Source: Lentzea alba (lineage in GTDB: Bacteria > Actinomycetota > Actinomycetes > Mycobacteriales > Pseudonocardiaceae). Taken from it: a stretch of DNA of 64,000 nt. Each line of letters opens with the position of its first letter. Position 1 is the first letter of the stretch. Below, piece by piece: positions 44,965-52,312 of the stretch. The DNA is taken from positions 620,001-684,000 of the forward strand of contig NZ_JAAMPJ010000002.1 of NCBI RefSeq assembly GCF_011067745.1, written 5' to 3'. The translations under genes and the position numbers were made by a program. A model generated the notes under the pieces. It was not told where the DNA came from. It ran no database searches and saw nothing but the letters and a program-made list of their open reading frames with translations.

Positions 44965-45834
44965 ATGCGCCGATTCACGCTGCCCTTCATCGCGCTAGGC
45001 GCAGTAGCCGCTCTGTCCGCCTGCGGCGCTGCAAGTCCTTCGTCTGAACCGTCCCGATCATCAACGGCGGTAACGACCACGACGACCTCCGCTGCACCGC
45101 TTCCACCAGTGATCGACACCGCCAAGTACGTAGGCGTCACTGCGAACACAGCGGTCGCCCAGATCCAAAAACTCGGCTACTACGTCTACGTGACGCATGC
45201 GACGAAGAAGTCGAACCTCTTCCAGATTTCGACTACTGGGACGCTCCCCGAGTCCCTGAACAAGTGGGTCGTGAGTTCGATCGAGGCCAACCGCAGCACC
45301 TACTCCTCGACTGCGACCGTGTGGGTCAAGCCTGGAGAACTCACTCCAGCGGAGAAGGTCGATGAGGCTGTACAGACAGCAGGACTCAACTCGGCCGTAG
45401 GCACCACGTACCGCACGGCATCCGCATGGGTGCTCGACGTGTGCAAGAGCATGACCACACCGGCTCAGTACGTGACCGCGTCGGAGTTCCTCCAGGGGCA
45501 GATCAACGAGGACGCGAAGAGACTAGAGATTTTCAAGATCGGCATACCGCTGCTGTGCACCGAGCACCAGGGCGCACTGAACGAAGTTCTCGAAGGCAAC
45601 GTTCCCTTCGGTAGCGGAACCTACGAGATCGGTACCGGGAAAGGGAAGATCAAGCCCGGTAAGTACCGCACGCTGTTCAGCGTTGATGACTGCTACTGGG
45701 AGCGGACACGCCCTGACGGCGAGATCATCGACAACAACTTCGCCACACACGCTCAGTCGATCACGGTGACGATCGCACCAACAGACGGAAGCTTCACCAC
45801 TCAGCGATGCGGCAAGTGGCAGCTGGTCAAATAA
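44965..45834 (+). CDS. Secreted lipoprotein carried by the element
   Basis: The 289-residue product starts with a lipoprotein signal ending in ALSAC (lipobox LSAC) and a Ser/Thr-rich linker. A PASTA-like segment (KYVGVTANTAVAQIQKLGYYVYV), a middle helical domain and a C-terminal domain follow. The last has the actinobacterial pattern G-Y-IG-G-KPGKY...CYWER...N...FTTQRCGKW. It is exposed at the cell surface; a role in exclusion or envelope sensing would fit a mobile element but is a guess. The ATG at 44965 is preferred over a TTG 24 bases upstream because it gives a normal signal peptide. Confidence 0.75.
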   Translation: MRRFTLPFIALGAVAALSACGAASPSSEPSRSSTAVTTTTTSAAPLPPVIDTAKYVGVTANTAVAQIQKLGYYVYVTHATKKSNLFQISTTGTLPESLNKWVVSSIEANRSTYSSTATVWVKPGELTPAEKVDEAVQTAGLNSAVGTTYRTASAWVLDVCKSMTTPAQYVTASEFLQGQINEDAKRLEIFKIGIPLLCTEHQGALNEVLEGNVPFGSGTYEIGTGKGKIKPGKYRTLFSVDDCYWERTRPDGEIIDNNFATHAQSITVTIAPTDGSFTTQRCGKWQLVK

Positions 45835-45953
45835 CTCCGAGTTTCGTACACGCCGCGAGTTGCTATGACGTACTGGTGCCGCCAACATCACCCCAGCGGG
45901 GCATCCCCCAGGGGACCAGAAACTGTAGTACGGCCTGATACTCCGGAGGTTGC

Positions 45954-46505
45954 ATGATGGGGCCGAACTGGGCAGACATCATGGAGGCGGTCGGCACTGT
46001 AGGAGCGTTCGTTGCGACCTTCTTCCTCTTGCTTCGAGAGTTCGGGCGTGACAGAGATCGAGACACAGAACGGAAGAAGACTCAGGCGTCCAAGGTGTAC
46101 GCATGGACAGCCTTCGAACGCTTCACCCTGCTCCCTGAAACGAACCCAGAGGCCAAGAGGGCATGGTCAGAGCTAGAAAGGGAGCCAGACGACCTTCCAG
46201 CAGTCACACAGCAGGCCGTCCTCTCCGGACGCAAGACCGGCATCATTTTCACCACGTGCGTGACGAACAGCAGCGATGGCCCGGTATATGACGTCAAGGC
46301 AAAGATTGGCCATCAGACAACGATCTGCGAACTCGATCGAAGCGTTCTGCTGCCGGGAGCGTCGTTCCGGATCTACTGGCTTGATCCAACAGTCTCGGCG
46401 CAGGACAGCGTGTCCGGCCCCAAGGAAGTCAGATTTCTGGATGCAGCGTCCACCAAGTGGGTTCGATCCAAGCAGGGCGCACTCGGTGAGCAGCAGGACA
46501 AGTAG
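45954..46505 (+). CDS. Small membrane-anchored protein of unknown function
   Basis: The 183-residue protein has one N-terminal hydrophobic segment (IMEAVGTVGAFVATFFLLL), a highly charged stretch (REFGRDRDRDTERKK) and a soluble domain of mixed structure (about 80-170). I recognise no family. The codon choice and base composition look less GC-rich than the flanking chromosome. A long inverted repeat follows its stop. Confidence 0.65.
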   Translation: MMGPNWADIMEAVGTVGAFVATFFLLLREFGRDRDRDTERKKTQASKVYAWTAFERFTLLPETNPEAKRAWSELEREPDDLPAVTQQAVLSGRKTGIIFTTCVTNSSDGPVYDVKAKIGHQTTICELDRSVLLPGASFRIYWLDPTVSAQDSVSGPKEVRFLDAASTKWVRSKQGALGEQQDK

Positions 46506-46563
46506 CCCTGCACACAGCTTCCCCTTGCGCGCGCGGGACCGCTGCCGGCCGGTCGAGACGATC

Positions 46564-46641
46564 CCATCCGGATCACCATTCAGCTCATTCAGATCAGCTT
46601 CCGGGACGTGGTCTGAACGGTCTGAATGGTGATCCGGATGG
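46564..46641. repeat. 20-bp inverted repeat with internal short repeats
   Basis: CCATCCGGATCACCATTCAG (46564-46583) is perfectly complementary to 46622-46641. The 38-base interval repeats CATTCAG-like and CTGAA-like words on both sides. It lies between two convergent genes next to the RepA-like gene and could be a terminator or a replication or protein-binding site. Confidence 0.7.
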
Positions 46642-46647
46642 CGAGGG

Positions 46648-47682
46648 CTACAAGTCGAGCGTCCACACCGAGCCCTGCCCAAAGCCCTGCCGGGTGGTCG
46701 CGATGCCCGCGCGCTTGCGAGCACGCTTGAGCGTCGCCTCTGCGATCCCGTCGGCGCGGGCGGCCTTGACGATGTCGGAGGCCTTCGCGCTACCGCCCTG
46801 CTGAATCAGGTACTCCCGCAGCCACGACGCGGCCTCGTCGCGTTCCGATCGGGCCTCAGGATCTCCGCCAGACTCGGCGAGGATGTCGCGCACGTTGCGC
46901 TCGGTCTCGCCGACCATCACCAGTCGCCCGACCTCGGCGGGACCATCGTCGGTCTCGATCTCGCGGGACTCGATCCGGTACCCGAGAGAAGGCAGGTCGA
47001 GACGCCCGAGGTTGTTCTTCGCCTGGCTGATCACGCACGAGCCGTCCTCGCTGTCATCGTCACGTGCGACGGCGAGCACAGCGCGGGCGACGGCAGAGAA
47101 CGCCCGACTACCGGTGATCAGGTTCAGCGGGTCCGGGCTCGCCGACTTGTTGAAGTGAGCGAGCCCGACCACTGCGCATCCGGTGCGATCTGCCATGCGC
47201 ACCAACGGTTCTAGCGCCAACCGCAGCTCACGATCCCGGTGCGTGTCGATCCCCGAGGCGATAGCCGACAACAGCGGATCGAGCACGAGCAGGCCGACGC
47301 CTCGGGCTGTGATCTCGTCGCCGAGCGCGTCGCAGTCGCGCGGCAACGTGAGCCCGGTGAGCAAGCCATCCGCGATCACTTCGGCGCGGTACACCGCATC
47401 GAGGTCGGCACCTGCTGCGGACAGCCGCGGCGCAACTGTGTGCGCCCACGAGTCCTCGGTGGCCGCGTAGATCACCGGCCGGCGCTGACCATGCATGGAA
47501 CCAGGCAAGGTGCCGTTGGTGACCTGTGCAGCGAGCCAGCACGCGAACTGGCTCTTACCGATGCCCTCACGACCTGGCACCAGCGAGAGCGAGCCCGCTG
47601 GCACCCGGTCCTGCCAGGTCCACCGCACTGCTCGCATCCGGATTCCAGACGCAGGCGTGAGGCGGATCTGCCTGTCAGGCAC
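46648..47682 (-). CDS. RepA-like AAA ATPase (putative replicative helicase of the element)
   Basis: The 344-residue protein has a RecA/DnaB-like core of the AAA_25 (RepA) kind: VPAGSLSLVPGREGIGKSQFACWLAAQ contains Walker A, VGLLVLDPLLSAI Walker B and VVGLAHFNKS the third motif. A C-terminal winged-helix-like part (SASWLREYLIQQGG-type, KASDIVKAARADGIAEATLKRARK) follows. Such proteins unwind DNA for plasmid or element replication. The GTG at 47682 has AGGGAA six bases upstream. It is encoded with the excisionase-like gene and a small protein in one leftward operon. Confidence 0.82.
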   Translation of the reverse strand: MPDRQIRLTPASGIRMRAVRWTWQDRVPAGSLSLVPGREGIGKSQFACWLAAQVTNGTLPGSMHGQRRPVIYAATEDSWAHTVAPRLSAAGADLDAVYRAEVIADGLLTGLTLPRDCDALGDEITARGVGLLVLDPLLSAIASGIDTHRDRELRLALEPLVRMADRTGCAVVGLAHFNKSASPDPLNLITGSRAFSAVARAVLAVARDDDSEDGSCVISQAKNNLGRLDLPSLGYRIESREIETDDGPAEVGRLVMVGETERNVRDILAESGGDPEARSERDEAASWLREYLIQQGGSAKASDIVKAARADGIAEATLKRARKRAGIATTRQGFGQGSVWTLDL

Positions 47683-47717
47683 GGGATTCCCTACTTCAGG
47701 CGGGTGTGCTGTCAGCG

Positions 47718-48095
47718 TCAAGCGACACCGCCGAGGCCCCATCGGGCCATGTGCTCGACGTGCGCAGCCTCGGCGGCCTCCTGGCGTGCTCGTGCCCGGT
47801 CGAGATACTGCACGACCTCACGAATCGCGTTCGTGTCGTCGCCCTCGACCTCGACGAAGCGCGCAGGCCATGTCAGGTGAGCGAGCCGTTGCAGGGTCGA
47901 GGCGTCGAACCAGCGCTCACGGCCCAGGTGGACCCGCACGCGCACCCCCGTTGGGATCGCAGGAGACATGGACAGGTCGCTGATGTGTAGTGCCAGTACG
48001 CCGTAGACGGTCGAAGTACGCTTGGGAGCAGTTGCGTTGTTGTGCTGGGCGGTGACTCCTGCCGGGGAGTCGCCGCCCTTGCTCGTGTAGGTCAC
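47718..48095 (-). CDS. Element-encoded small protein between excisionase and RepA-like genes
   Basis: The 125-residue protein has no family I can name. Its second half is helical and charged (IREVVQYLDRARARQEAAEAAHVEHMARW). The GTG at 48095 overlaps the stop of the excisionase-like gene (GTGA), and the RepA-like gene begins 35 bases after its stop. The context suggests a role in replication or excision. Confidence 0.7.
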   Translation of the reverse strand: MTYTSKGGDSPAGVTAQHNNATAPKRTSTVYGVLALHISDLSMSPAIPTGVRVRVHLGRERWFDASTLQRLAHLTWPARFVEVEGDDTNAIREVVQYLDRARARQEAAEAAHVEHMARWGLGGVA

Positions 48096-48298
48096 GCCGC
48101 GTTGTCCTCCTCCACGCCGAGCAGGCGCAGTAGATCGGCGGTCACGACGCGGTAGGTGTTGCCGAGTCGGAGCACACGCGCCGGGAAGTCCTCCGCGCGT
48201 GCCAGTTCGTAGGCCTTTGTGCGGCCGATGCCGAGCGCTCGGCCAGCGGTCACCAGGTCGACAGACGGCGGCAACTCCAGAAGCTCACGCCTACTCAT
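48092..48298 (-). CDS. Excisionase-like helix-turn-helix protein
   Basis: The 68-residue protein has a MerR/excisionase-type winged helix: DLVTAGRALGIGRTKAYELARAEDFPARVLRLGNTYRVVTADLLRLLG. Small proteins of this kind direct the integrase toward excision and can regulate the element's own promoters. It is the first gene of the leftward operon, divergent from the XRE/integrase operon. The ATG at 48298 is preferred; an in-frame start at 48316 would add six residues. Confidence 0.85.
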   Translation of the reverse strand: MSRRELLELPPSVDLVTAGRALGIGRTKAYELARAEDFPARVLRLGNTYRVVTADLLRLLGVEEDNAA

Positions 48299-48380
48299 GC
48301 CCCCAGAAGCAGTCACTCAAGAACTCCGTTCGCAATGCCGATGTTGCAGATTGCACTTTGGTTGTGTCAGTATTGGCCTG

Positions 48381-48414
48381 TCAGGCAAGATCGGACGCTA
48401 CCGATCTTGCCTGA
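48381..48414. promoter_or_regulatory. Perfect 14-bp inverted repeat in the xis/XRE divergent promoter
   Basis: TCAGGCAAGATCGG (48381-48394) and its exact complement (48401-48414) flank ACGCTA. It lies 31 bases before the XRE gene start, in the control region between the leftward replication operon and the rightward integrase operon, where an autorepressor would bind. Confidence 0.7.
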
Positions 48415-48445
48415 AGAGTGCAAGCAGATGAACGTGGAGGGCGCA

Positions 48446-49144
48446 GTGCACGAGATGAGCGACACGGTGGCACGCGAGATGCAGTGGCACCGCAATCGCC
48501 ACGGGTGGACTCGCAAGCAGCTCGCCGAACGGTGCCAGGAACTCGGCGCGGACTGGCTGACCTTCGCGGCCATCACCAGCATCGAGACCGGCCGACTGGA
48601 CGAGAACGGCCGACGTCGGCGCGGCGTCACCGTGGATGAGTTGGCAGTGATCGCGAGGGCGCTCCTGGTGCCCCCGGTCGTGCTGCTCTTCCCGGTACGC
48701 AACGAAACCGACGTGACCTGGTCCCCCGCCGAGAAGGCACACCCCTGGTACGCGATCCGGTGGTTCAGCGGCGAAGGTCGTCAGCCGGTGAAGCCCAAGG
48801 GCGGCGGCGAATACGACCCCGCGACCGGTCTCTACGAGTGGTACGAGGAGGAACCCAAGGACAACCACGAACAGCTCGATCTCCTGCGCAACCACGAACG
48901 GCTGACCAGGGCTTGGGTTGAGTCCGAGCAGCGAGCGATCAACGCGCACAGGTTCGCCGAACTCGCGCAGTCTCCCGAGTCGCGCCAAGCGCGATTGATC
49001 GAGGCAGACGGCGAAGACCTCTACCGCGCGCAGGTCATCGAGCGTGACCTGATCAATGTGCGTCGCGCGATCCGCAGGCTCGGGATCACCCCACCGACCA
49101 ACGAAGAACTCGACCAACTCGATAGGAAGGGCACCAATCAGTGA
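48446..49144 (+). CDS. XRE-family regulator of the element
   Basis: The 232-residue protein has an N-terminal helix-turn-helix (MQWHRNRHGWTRKQLAERCQELGADWLTFAAITSIETGRL), extended by a loop, and a C-terminal helical part. Such repressors keep integrase and excision genes silent. The GTG at 48446 has GGAGGG five bases upstream; an ATG at 48428 is a weaker alternative. Its stop overlaps the integrase start by GTGA, so repressor and integrase are translated together. Confidence 0.85.
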   Translation: MHEMSDTVAREMQWHRNRHGWTRKQLAERCQELGADWLTFAAITSIETGRLDENGRRRRGVTVDELAVIARALLVPPVVLLFPVRNETDVTWSPAEKAHPWYAIRWFSGEGRQPVKPKGGGEYDPATGLYEWYEEEPKDNHEQLDLLRNHERLTRAWVESEQRAINAHRFAELAQSPESRQARLIEADGEDLYRAQVIERDLINVRRAIRRLGITPPTNEELDQLDRKGTNQ

Positions 49145-50733
49145 AAGCAGGAAGCGTCACACGACGTTGCGCTTGCCGCGATCCCGAGACGGGCAAGCAG
49201 TACGGCAAGTTCTGCCCCAACGCCAGGAAGAAGGGGCACGGGACAGTCGCAATCCGTCAGGAACTCCCGTCTACAGCGGACGGTGAACGTCGACTGTTCC
49301 GCCGTTCTGGGTACGCGACCGCCGAGGCAGCGCAGGCCGATCTCGACAAGGTTCGCGCGCTCCTCGCCATCCCGGAGAAGGACGACGAAGAGGGCCGTGA
49401 GGCAGTCGCCGCACTGCTCGCACAGGTTGCGGCGGACAACAAGCAGCCGATCCCGGACTACGACGAGACGAAGCGTCGACTCAGGACCGGGCAGAGCCTC
49501 GTCAGCAAGATGACGGTCGGGGAATGGCTCGACGAGTGGTTGCCGGGCAAGCGCATCCGCAAGACGAGTCGCAGGCACTACGAGTCGGCGATCAGGGTGC
49601 ACCTCAGGCCGCTCATCGGGCACATCCCGGTGACGAGGCTTCGGGTCAGCCACCTGAACGAGATGTTCGCGAAGATCGAGGAGAACAACGACGAGATCGT
49701 CGCGGCCAACGCGGCACGCCGGGCAGTCGACGACGCGCGCAAGCAGGCCACGAAACGAGCCGAGCAGCGCGCGTTTCGGGCACAGCTTCGGGAGATGCCG
49801 CCGTTTCGCAGGACGACCGGACCTGCGGCACAGCTCAAGCTCCGGGCGACGCTGCGAGCAGCGCTGAACGACGCGATCGCGCAGCAGATCATCACGTTCA
49901 ACCCGGCTGCTCACGTCGAGGTCGAGCCAGGCAAGCGCCCCAAGGCGCTGGTGTGGACCGCCGAGCGCGTCGAGCAGTGGCAGCGGACCGGAGAGAAGCC
50001 ATCACCGGTCATGGTCTGGACTCCAGAACAGACGGGCGAGTTCCTCGACCTGGTGCACGAGGACAGGCTGTACGGGCTGTACCACCTGATCGCGTTCCGG
50101 GGCCTGCGTCGGGGAGAGGGGTGCGGGCTGCGCTGGTCAGACGTCGACCTCGACGCGAAGACGGCGACGGTCGCGACTCAGCTCGTCCTCGACGGCTGGG
50201 ACGTCGAGGAGGGAGACCCGAAGACGTCCAGCGGCGCGCGAGTCGTCGCACTGGACGCCGAGACGGTCAAGGTCCTGCGGACGCACAAGGCGCAGCAGGC
50301 AGCCGAGCGGTTGGAGTGGGGCGAGGCCTGGATCAACACGGGCCGCGTGTTCACCGAAGCCAACGGGACGCTGCTACACCCCGGCAAGGTGTCCGAAGCA
50401 TTCGAGAAGATCGTGCGGACGTCGAGCCTCCCACCGATCAGACTGCACGACCTGCGGCACGGTGCGGCAACGCTCACGCTTGCGGGTGGTGCGGGCATGA
50501 AGACCGTGCAGGAAATGCTCGGCCACTCCTCCATCACGATCACGTCGGACATCTACACGAGCGTTCTCCCCGAGGTCGCTCATCGGGCCGCCGAAGCAGC
50601 GGCCAAACTCGTCCCACGCAGGTCCACCGGGACCGATGGGCACACTTCGGGCACACACGAGGCCCAGAGCAGCGCTGCTCTACAACTCGTCACGAACCTG
50701 GGGCAAAAGAAAGACCCAGGTCAGGAAGCCTGA
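49141..50733 (+). CDS. int: Tyrosine-family site-specific integrase
   Basis: The 530-residue recombinase inserts and excises the element at the tRNA-Thr gene. It has an N-terminal arm-binding-like region with a CxC...C zinc-type start (CACRDPETGKQYGKFC), a SAM-like core-binding domain (VGEWLDEWLPGKRIRKTSRRHYESAIRVHL, about 125-160) interrupted by a charged helical insertion, and the catalytic domain. Catalytic residues are R323 (GLRRGE), H436 and R439 (HDLRHG), the GHSS histidine and the nucleophile Y472 (DIYTS). The GTG start overlaps the XRE stop. Its stop codon lies inside the terminator hairpin 11 bases before the right repeat. Confidence 0.95.
   Translation: MKAGSVTRRCACRDPETGKQYGKFCPNARKKGHGTVAIRQELPSTADGERRLFRRSGYATAEAAQADLDKVRALLAIPEKDDEEGREAVAALLAQVAADNKQPIPDYDETKRRLRTGQSLVSKMTVGEWLDEWLPGKRIRKTSRRHYESAIRVHLRPLIGHIPVTRLRVSHLNEMFAKIEENNDEIVAANAARRAVDDARKQATKRAEQRAFRAQLREMPPFRRTTGPAAQLKLRATLRAALNDAIAQQIITFNPAAHVEVEPGKRPKALVWTAERVEQWQRTGEKPSPVMVWTPEQTGEFLDLVHEDRLYGLYHLIAFRGLRRGEGCGLRWSDVDLDAKTATVATQLVLDGWDVEEGDPKTSSGARVVALDAETVKVLRTHKAQQAAERLEWGEAWINTGRVFTEANGTLLHPGKVSEAFEKIVRTSSLPPIRLHDLRHGAATLTLAGGAGMKTVQEMLGHSSITITSDIYTSVLPEVAHRAAEAAAKLVPRRSTGTDGHTSGTHEAQSSAALQLVTNLGQKKDPGQEA
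50638..50656 (+). promoter_or_regulatory. Candidate integrase arm-type sites, right
   Basis: GGGCACAC occurs twice, three bases apart, with the same spacing and orientation as at 41744-41762. It lies 88 bases inside the right repeat and within the last codons of the integrase gene. Confidence 0.65.
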
Positions 50734-50743
50734 CCTGGGTCTT
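50711..50743. terminator. Bidirectional terminator between integrase and tRNA-Thr
   Basis: A perfect 15-bp stem (50711-50725 with 50729-50743) has a three-base loop. On the minus strand it is followed by TCTTTTG, directly behind the tRNA. It therefore gives the intact tRNA gene a new terminator in place of the one displaced to 41542-41573. Confidence 0.85.
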
Positions 50744-50795
50744 ATCTCACCGAGCCGCCTATCGGAATCGAACCGATGACCTGCTCATTACGAGT
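50744..50795. repeat. Right attachment site (52-bp direct repeat)
   Basis: Identical over 52 bases to 41575-41626 and overlapping the 3' half of the intact tRNA-Thr gene up to the anticodon loop. Confidence 0.95.
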
Positions 50796-50826
50796 GAGCC
50801 GCTCTGGCCGACTGAGCTAAGGCGGC
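50753..50826 (-). tRNA. tRNA-Thr (anticodon CGT)
   Basis: The 74-base cloverleaf folds cleanly. Acceptor stem GCCGCCT pairs with AGGCGGC, the D arm is closed by GCTC/GAGC, and the anticodon stem GCTCA/TGAGC encloses the loop CTCGTAA with anticodon CGT. The T arm is ATCGG-TTCGATT-CCGAT. The CCA end is not encoded. It reads the threonine codon ACG. It is the integration target of the element and remains complete. Confidence 0.95.
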
Positions 50827-50935
50827 GAGACGCGATAACTATAGCTGACCCGAAGACCCGTCACTCACGGGGGTCGCCTTCGTTGTACGGACCGTGACCG
50901 ACGTCACCGTCTCCTAACCGCCGAGGAGTGGGTTC

Positions 50936-52312
50936 ATGCGCCGTTCGTTGTCCGCGCCGCTGGCCGGGTTGCTGCTCGCGCTCGTCTCCGCGCCGGCGCT
51001 CGTGGCGGCACCCGCGCTCGCGCAGCCTCCCACCACGCCGGTGCCTGGGCCACGTGACCCGAACCAGCCGCCCGCGTCGGCGCCGAACGGGCCGCAACCG
51101 CTTGCGCATGCTGTTGGGGATGCCGGTACCGGGCTGGCGATGGTCCGGCTCGGGCCGCAGGGGGTGCCTACGAACACGATCCTGCCGGGGCTCGGTGAGC
51201 AGTTGCCCAAGCAGTCGGTCACCGAGTTCGGGTTCGGGCTGGCCAGTGCTCAGGTCAACACCGAGGCGTTTCTGAGCACCGAGCGGGTTGTCACGCAGGC
51301 CAACCCGTTCGGGTTCGCGGTGGCGGGGCGGTCGCCGCAGTCGCCGGGGACGCTCGTGCAGACGGCGATTCCGGACAACCCGCAGCCGACCGATGGTGGG
51401 CTGCCGATTCCCGAGACTCCGCTCGGCAAGCTCAAGGTGCTCAACGGCAGCGTGCATGCGCGGTGGGACGAGAAGCTGGGGCCGTGCGTCAGTCCGCTGG
51501 CCACCGCCAGGACCTCGTTGGCCGGGCTTGAGGTGCTGAGCGCGTTGCCGGCTGAGGTGCCGTTGCCGTCCAAAAGCCTCATCAGCGTTCCGGACGCGTT
51601 CGAGGCGAGCTCGAACGTGAAGCTCGTCGACCTGCCGGGCAGCAAGAACAAGGCGGTCGAGTCGACCTCGACGATGCGGGCGGTCAGCGTCGAGATCGCG
51701 GGCGGTATCAAGATCGATGTCGTGAGCCCGCCGACGCTCACGGCCACGGCTACCGGGGACGAGAAGACGTCGAAGATCAGTTACACGGCGCCGGTGCTCA
51801 AGGTCAGCCAGAACGGCAAGGAGCTCGGGACGCTGGATGCCGCGCATCCGACGTTGGACATCCCGCTGCTGCTCGACCTGGTCGTCGTCAAGCTGCAGAT
51901 CGCCGGCCTCAACGAGAAGAAGGCCGGCTTCACCGGCAACGGGTTCAGCGGGTTCCAGCTCGGGGCCACGGCTCGGATGCTCGACGTGCAGCTGTTGCCG
52001 ACGGACAAGCTGAAGTTGCCGAACCTGCCGACGGCGCTCGCGCAGGTCTCGCTCGGTGAGCAGATCGTGCGGGCCGCGGCGCCGCAGGGTGGCGTGGTCT
52101 GCGGGACCAGCCAGCCGCCGGAGCAACCGGGCGGTCCGGCGGCGCCTCCTGCCCAGAAGGCGCCGCCGCTCGCCTACACCAACGCCGCGTACCAGTCGAT
52201 TCCGCTGTTCTGGACCGGCACGGGACTGCTGCTCGCGGGTGTGGTGATCTTCGCGGCGCTGCCGGTCAGAGGCCGATCGCGCGCGAAATCCGCTGAGGTT
52301 TCAGAACCCTGA
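50936..52312 (+). CDS. Secreted protein with C-terminal membrane anchor
   Basis: The 458-residue protein has a clear signal peptide (MRRSLSAPLAGLLLALVSAPALVAAPALA), a Pro-rich linker and a large beta-rich extracellular region with no cysteine-rich or catalytic motif that I recognise. It ends in a membrane span ([22 protein letters not shown]) with a basic tail, but no LPxTG motif. It is likely anchored in the membrane facing the wall. The ATG at 50936 is used. Its 3' end overlaps the convergent GH88 gene by 47 bases. Confidence 0.75.
   Translation: MRRSLSAPLAGLLLALVSAPALVAAPALAQPPTTPVPGPRDPNQPPASAPNGPQPLAHAVGDAGTGLAMVRLGPQGVPTNTILPGLGEQLPKQSVTEFGFGLASAQVNTEAFLSTERVVTQANPFGFAVAGRSPQSPGTLVQTAIPDNPQPTDGGLPIPETPLGKLKVLNGSVHARWDEKLGPCVSPLATARTSLAGLEVLSALPAEVPLPSKSLISVPDAFEASSNVKLVDLPGSKNKAVESTSTMRAVSVEIAGGIKIDVVSPPTLTATATGDEKTSKISYTAPVLKVSQNGKELGTLDAAHPTLDIPLLLDLVVVKLQIAGLNEKKAGFTGNGFSGFQLGATARMLDVQLLPTDKLKLPNLPTALAQVSLGEQIVRAAAPQGGVVCGTSQPPEQPGGPAAPPAQKAPPLAYTNAAYQSIPLFWTGTGLLLAGVVIFAALPVRGRSRAKSAEVSEP

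Larger units (their letters stand above)
41575..50795. mobile_element. Integrative element in tRNA-Thr(CGT), 9.2 kb
   Basis: The element lies between two identical 52-bp repeats (41575-41626 and 50744-50795), the right one being part of an intact tRNA-Thr gene. It encodes a tyrosine integrase next to the right repeat, an excisionase-like protein, an XRE regulator, a RepA-like ATPase and cargo: a TauD-type dioxygenase with a small partner, a Nudix hydrolase, an XRE/TPR regulator, a lipoprotein and a small membrane protein. No FtsK/SpoIIIE-type translocase, relaxase or phage structural gene is visible, so it is probably mobilised by, or a satellite of, another element. Confidence 0.92.

Noticed and set aside
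41575..50795. Complete conjugative element (AICE) or prophage
   Set aside because: No translocase, relaxase, capsid, terminase or lysis gene is recognisable.
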